From Trichinella spiralis (Eukaryota > Nematoda > Enoplea > Trichinellida > Trichinellidae): a stretch of 64,000 nucleotides of DNA. Positions within the stretch are counted from its first letter, which is position 1, and the number at the start of each line of letters is the position of its first letter. A program made the translations under genes and the position numbers. Below are positions 60,477 to 64,000 of the stretch, one piece after another. The stretch is from NCBI GenBank assembly GCA_000181795.3, contig CM012953.1, positions 6,488,267 to 6,552,266 of the forward strand, given 5' to 3'. The notes beneath the pieces are model-generated. The model worked only from the letters and a program-made list of their open reading frames with translations, searched no databases and was not told the DNA's origin.

Positions 60477-61807
60477 GATGCTAAAATGTGATTTAAAGTT
60501 ATTAATTATTCAACAAAAAATTAAAACTGAATTATCAAGTTAAGTTAAAAAGTAAAATAATCTGTCCTTTCGACAGAAACTTCTAAGCATAAAACGGAAA
60601 ACAGAATTAAAGAACATTCCAAATTGGAGTTTCGTTTCAAACTGGAATGCATGGAAATTACTTAAAAGAAGCTGGATAAGAATAATAATGTAATTGTAAC
60701 AATGCATTCTTTATAAAATATTTTCTCCACACAGACTAATGCACAACTTTCAACACATTATACGGTAATTTACAAAATGACAATCAAGTTTAAACTATGC
60801 TGTTTACATTGTATTTAAATAATAATTTATCTAAAAAGAATGTGTAAAAATTTAAATAAAAAATGTAATTACACGTCTTGATTTAAGTTTATTTAAATTT
60901 TGTGTATTACATTACAGTAATGTAAATTGTGGAAAAGGGCATTAAAATTAAAAAATTTACCCTTGACTTTGTATTATTTGCTACACTGATTGTATTTTAT
61001 ATAGAAATGATAAAATTACATTTACTGAAGTCATTTTTCAAAGCTCAATTTCTGAATCAAGGAAAATGATACTGTCAGTGTTTAGATATATTCTTAAAGA
61101 AAATATTAATCTTTTCGTTTTGGCCTTTCAAAATAGAGCAAAAAGTTAACAATCAACATTCTTTTAAGTTTACTGTATTTTATTTTCGTATTTTAATTCT
61201 ATTTTTTTATAAATTGCATGATAAATCAGCAGTAATAACACAATGATGCGAATTCAAAAACAGATAACATGTGACTAGCAAAAGATTTCAGAAAAAGTAA
61301 TTTGTACCGTAATCATATGATTTGTAATTTTTCAAATTATTTAATAACCACTGTATTTATAAATGGTTTAAGCTTAATGTGCAATAAGCAGTGATACTTT
61401 AACAGTTATATTGGAGCTTTAAGTTATGAAACTGCCTAGCAAAGTACTGATCACGAAATATCGTGAATTGACTAAATCTTCACAGTTAGCCCATTTTATC
61501 AATATTACATATAAACTTTCATTCAGAAGGTAATTTTTAATGCAACTCAACTTTTGACGAATAATACAAATATTAATTTTAATAATAACAAACATTATAT
61601 TTCAACAAATAAAATGAATCTTCATATCAACCCACCTAACCTCTAATTCACATCATTTTCAAATAAAATAAATGAATAAAAATTTATATAAATAGTAGCC
61701 TCATCTGAAAAGTAATAAAAGTGTAATTTTCAAAATTAAATATGATAAAATAGATGGTATCGCACTTCCGAGAGTTCGGCAGTATGTGACTAAAACTGAA
61801 GTGACAT
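60477..61807. other. Gene-free spacer NACA/PSPH
   Basis: About 1.3 kb of A+T-rich DNA upstream of NACA; no repeat or coding frame seen. Confidence 0.45.
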
Positions 61808-62746
61808 TCAAATTTTGAATGCATTGATCAGTTCAGCAAAGTTGTAAACATACCACGCGGATGCATCACGCACAGTTTGACGAACCTGTCGAAATTAAAA
61901 ATATAAAAGTATAATAAATGCGTTGCATTAAAGAAATTTATTTCACCTGATTGCCTCCAAATCCGATGAACAGATCTGCCGGTGGGCAAGCATGAAGATC
62001 GGTCATCCCATCGCCGATCATGACTAACATTTTGAACTGGAATTTATTTTTTAAATAAGCGCATATTAAACTTTTTCCATTGCTGGTTGATGTTAATTGC
62101 TGTTTGTCAAAGTCAACATAATTGCCTAGATATTTTGTATTCTCAGAATGAAGAATATTGAAATTTAATGAAATTAAATTTGAAAAAGTACCATTTGAAT
62201 CGAAAATCAGTTTGTTGGAAAAAACATTCTGATGAGGAATTCCCAGTTGATCAGCTGCATAATATGCGATATGGCTGAAACCGCCCGTAACCAAAAAAAC
62301 ATCCGTATTGCGAGACTTCAACAAATCAATTAGCGACCTGCAATTGCTTGATTTTTACTTATTTTCAAATCAGTCTAGATCAATTTAAACCAATTATTCG
62401 GAAAACAATTCACTTCGCTCCTGGAGATAGTTCAGGTGGCGACTGTTTCAAAAAAGCTTCAACATTACTCAACGACGGTCGCAGAATATTCAAACGAGCT
62501 TTCAAAGATTCGTGAAAGTCCACTTGACCATCCATTGCCTGCTTTGTTCTTTCCGAAGAAAGCGAATACAGTAGTTATTTACCTTTATTTTGAACCTCTG
62601 TACAGGAAAAGTTACATTTTTGAAATTTCCTCCTCCTTGCCCATAAATTTCGCCAGCTCATCGATCGCCTCTTTCTGACAAACTGTAGAATCAACATCAA
62701 AGCAGACGGCGTCAGCTTGATTCCACAACTTTTTTGCTCTTTCCAT
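61808..62746 (-). CDS. PSPH: Phosphoserine phosphatase
   Basis: PSPH carries out the last step of serine synthesis, releasing phosphate from O-phosphoserine. It is a HAD-family enzyme. About four exons: one from ATG 62746 with the nucleophile motif CFDVDSTV (Asp17, Asp19) and KEAIDELAKF; one with TKQAMDGQVDFHESLKARL and SPPELSPG; a large one with VFLVTGGFSHI (the S/T-GG motif) and the metal-binding VMIGDGMTDLHACPPADLFI; and a last with VRQTVRDASAWYVYNFAELI, stop at 61808. All four HAD motifs are in place and the length (about 230) is normal. The large exon has a less conserved stretch around 62060-62220 (LISLNFNILHSENTKYLG) that is a little longer than in human. Confidence 0.94.
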
Positions 62747-63268
62747 TTGTGACTTAAAATGGCTTAAAAATTGTGTGCTGAGTTCACCATTTCAAAATTA
62801 TTTCCTATAATTCTAATATTCGCGGTAAAAGTTATTAATTACATAAATCTTACAAGAAGAAAATACAAACCACTTTCAGATCTGCCGTCTAGCAATGTTT
62901 ATGCAGTAAAGTTGTGACGGTTTTTTATGTCATTTTATAAAAATTATGGACAATGTAAAATTAAAAATTTCACACCCAATTTCGCATTCATTAAATATTT
63001 ACCACACATTACTACTTGATTTTGTTTATAAAAAGTACTAAACAATACAGTATGCGATAAAAATTCAAAAAATTAAGTCTTAACTTGCTTAATAAAAATA
63101 GCAATTAAAATTTTAATTGGGTTCCATACACTGAAAATCAATGACAAAAGGTAAAAAAGATAAATGTAAGACAAGCCAAACCTTACCTTCAAGTACAGTA
63201 AAAATTATAAAGTACATCAGGCATAGATGTTTACGAAATCATTTTACTGTAATACATAACAACATCTT
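62747..63268. other. Spacer between PSPH and the retroelement
   Basis: A+T-rich PSPH upstream region; ends abruptly at the much less A+T-rich LTR at 63269. Confidence 0.5.
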
Positions 63269-64000
63269 TGTTGGCGACGACTATATGCCAACTGGCAGTG
63301 GACTGTAATTTTAATGATCTTCAGGCGCAGTTCAGATCGACTCACAGCAAAGCCGATGAGCTGATCGATACAAGCAAAACAATCACAAGTTTATACTCAA
63401 ACTTTATTGTGATTCAGGACGAGACAGACTCGATACCAACGAATGATGGTCACACGTTAAGATCGTAGCTTCGTCTGCGATACTCGCACTTCACTTGATC
63501 ACACGCTCGCACAAATTCGCTTCCAACCCCGTCGACAACGACAAATGGTTGATTCTCCGAGTCTGATCGTCGGAGCCCTTATATAGAATCAACCTAGGTT
63601 ATCCGCCATTGTTTTCACCGGGTTCAGTGTGTCAGGTCGGTCAGGACGCAACCTACATACCTCAAAGCGAACCCGCACACGATAAGATTCATACAATCTT
63701 ATTGTGTTGACCCGTGGCGAAATGCCGTTTTAAAAGTGCCGCGCTGTTGATCTTCAGGTACAGGAATTACTGTACCTACCGTTTCCAACAGCCTCCCCCC
63801 CGATGGACAAAGTCCATCAATTCGCTCCTGGTTCCAGCAACACCAGCGAACGCACCGACCTGGTTACCAGGCCGCGAGCCGTTTGGAGCCTGGCTGATCG
63901 AGCCATACCATCGCGTGAACAAAACAGCTCCACGATTCTTCCAAACGGTGCTCGGCTCCGGGGAATGTTCGGTTCGATGATCAATACCACATCGCCAATC
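63269..64000 (-). mobile_element. BEL/Pao LTR retrotransposon, 3' part
   Basis: The element lies on the minus strand and runs out of the window. Its 3' LTR is 63269-63790 (522 bp), bounded by TGTTGG and CCAACA. It contains a TATATAAGG box (about 63579-63587), and an AATAAAG polyadenylation signal near 63402-63408. Just upstream in element orientation (63791-63806) is a purine-rich tract of seven G, the usual plus-strand priming site. The remaining 194 nt encode the end of a polyprotein with IGDVVLIIEPNIPRSRAPFG and a V-R-S-L-V-L-L-E end, matching the DUF5641-type tail of BEL/Pao integrases. The visible part looks whole and the G+C content contrasts with the host, which suggests a fairly young insertion. 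It could also be judged only after seeing the other LTR. Confidence 0.85.

Overview
The window is nuclear DNA of an invertebrate animal, most likely a nematode, perhaps one of the Trichinella/Trichuris/Romanomermis branch. This is an inference. The base composition is strongly A+T-rich. The genes have many very short GT-AG introns, often close to 57 nt, with TTTCAG-like acceptors. At least seven start codons lie 0-6 nt downstream of an AG preceded by a T-rich tract, as expected at spliced-leader or 5'UTR acceptors. Most genes are single-copy eukaryotic housekeeping genes. Nothing prokaryotic, and no CRISPR array, was seen.

Layout. 1-27000 is ordinary gene space: COG7 (+), UFD1 (-), ARPC5 (-), ORMDL (+), RMND5 (-), a diacylglycerol lipase (+), tRNA-Arg(CCT) (+), DDRGK1 (-), a PI-PLC X-domain protein (-), CDIPT (+) and a probable TMEM248/219-family membrane protein (-). 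27000-40500 is an accessory region. It holds a small TIR element and then three tandem copies (A, B, C) of a 3-4.6 kb unit, each carrying one small three-exon gene for a secreted two-cysteine peptide. A hAT element sits only in copy A and a pogo/Tigger-like element only in copy C. 40700-48850 returns to housekeeping: WDR24 (-), MPC1 (+), RPL7A (+), SUPT4H1 (+). 51700-53400 holds a single-exon gene with three tandem STAR-like KH units. At 56600-57430 a fourth, diverged member of the peptide family lies about 16 kb from the cluster. After it come tRNA-Arg(ACG) (-), NACA (-), PSPH (-) and, at the right edge, a BEL/Pao retroelement whose 3' LTR and last coding stretch are inside the window.

Functional themes. 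Membrane and lipid metabolism is well represented (ORMDL, diacylglycerol lipase, PI-PLC X protein, CDIPT), as are secretory-pathway and ER quality control (COG7, UFD1, DDRGK1, NACA). RMND5 (CTLH/GID ubiquitin ligase) and WDR24 (GATOR2) belong to nutrient signalling; MPC1 and PSPH are metabolic. These genes are not arranged as obvious operons: same-strand neighbours are usually 0.5-1.3 kb apart and strands alternate often.

The two least ordinary items are the secreted-peptide family (three recent copies plus one old one, possible amidation signals, and a block of near identity suggesting gene conversion) and the triple-STAR/KH protein, whose third unit has lost the second glycine of its GxxG loop. 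Multi-exon genes are given as start-to-stop spans; exon limits were read by eye from splice signals and homology.
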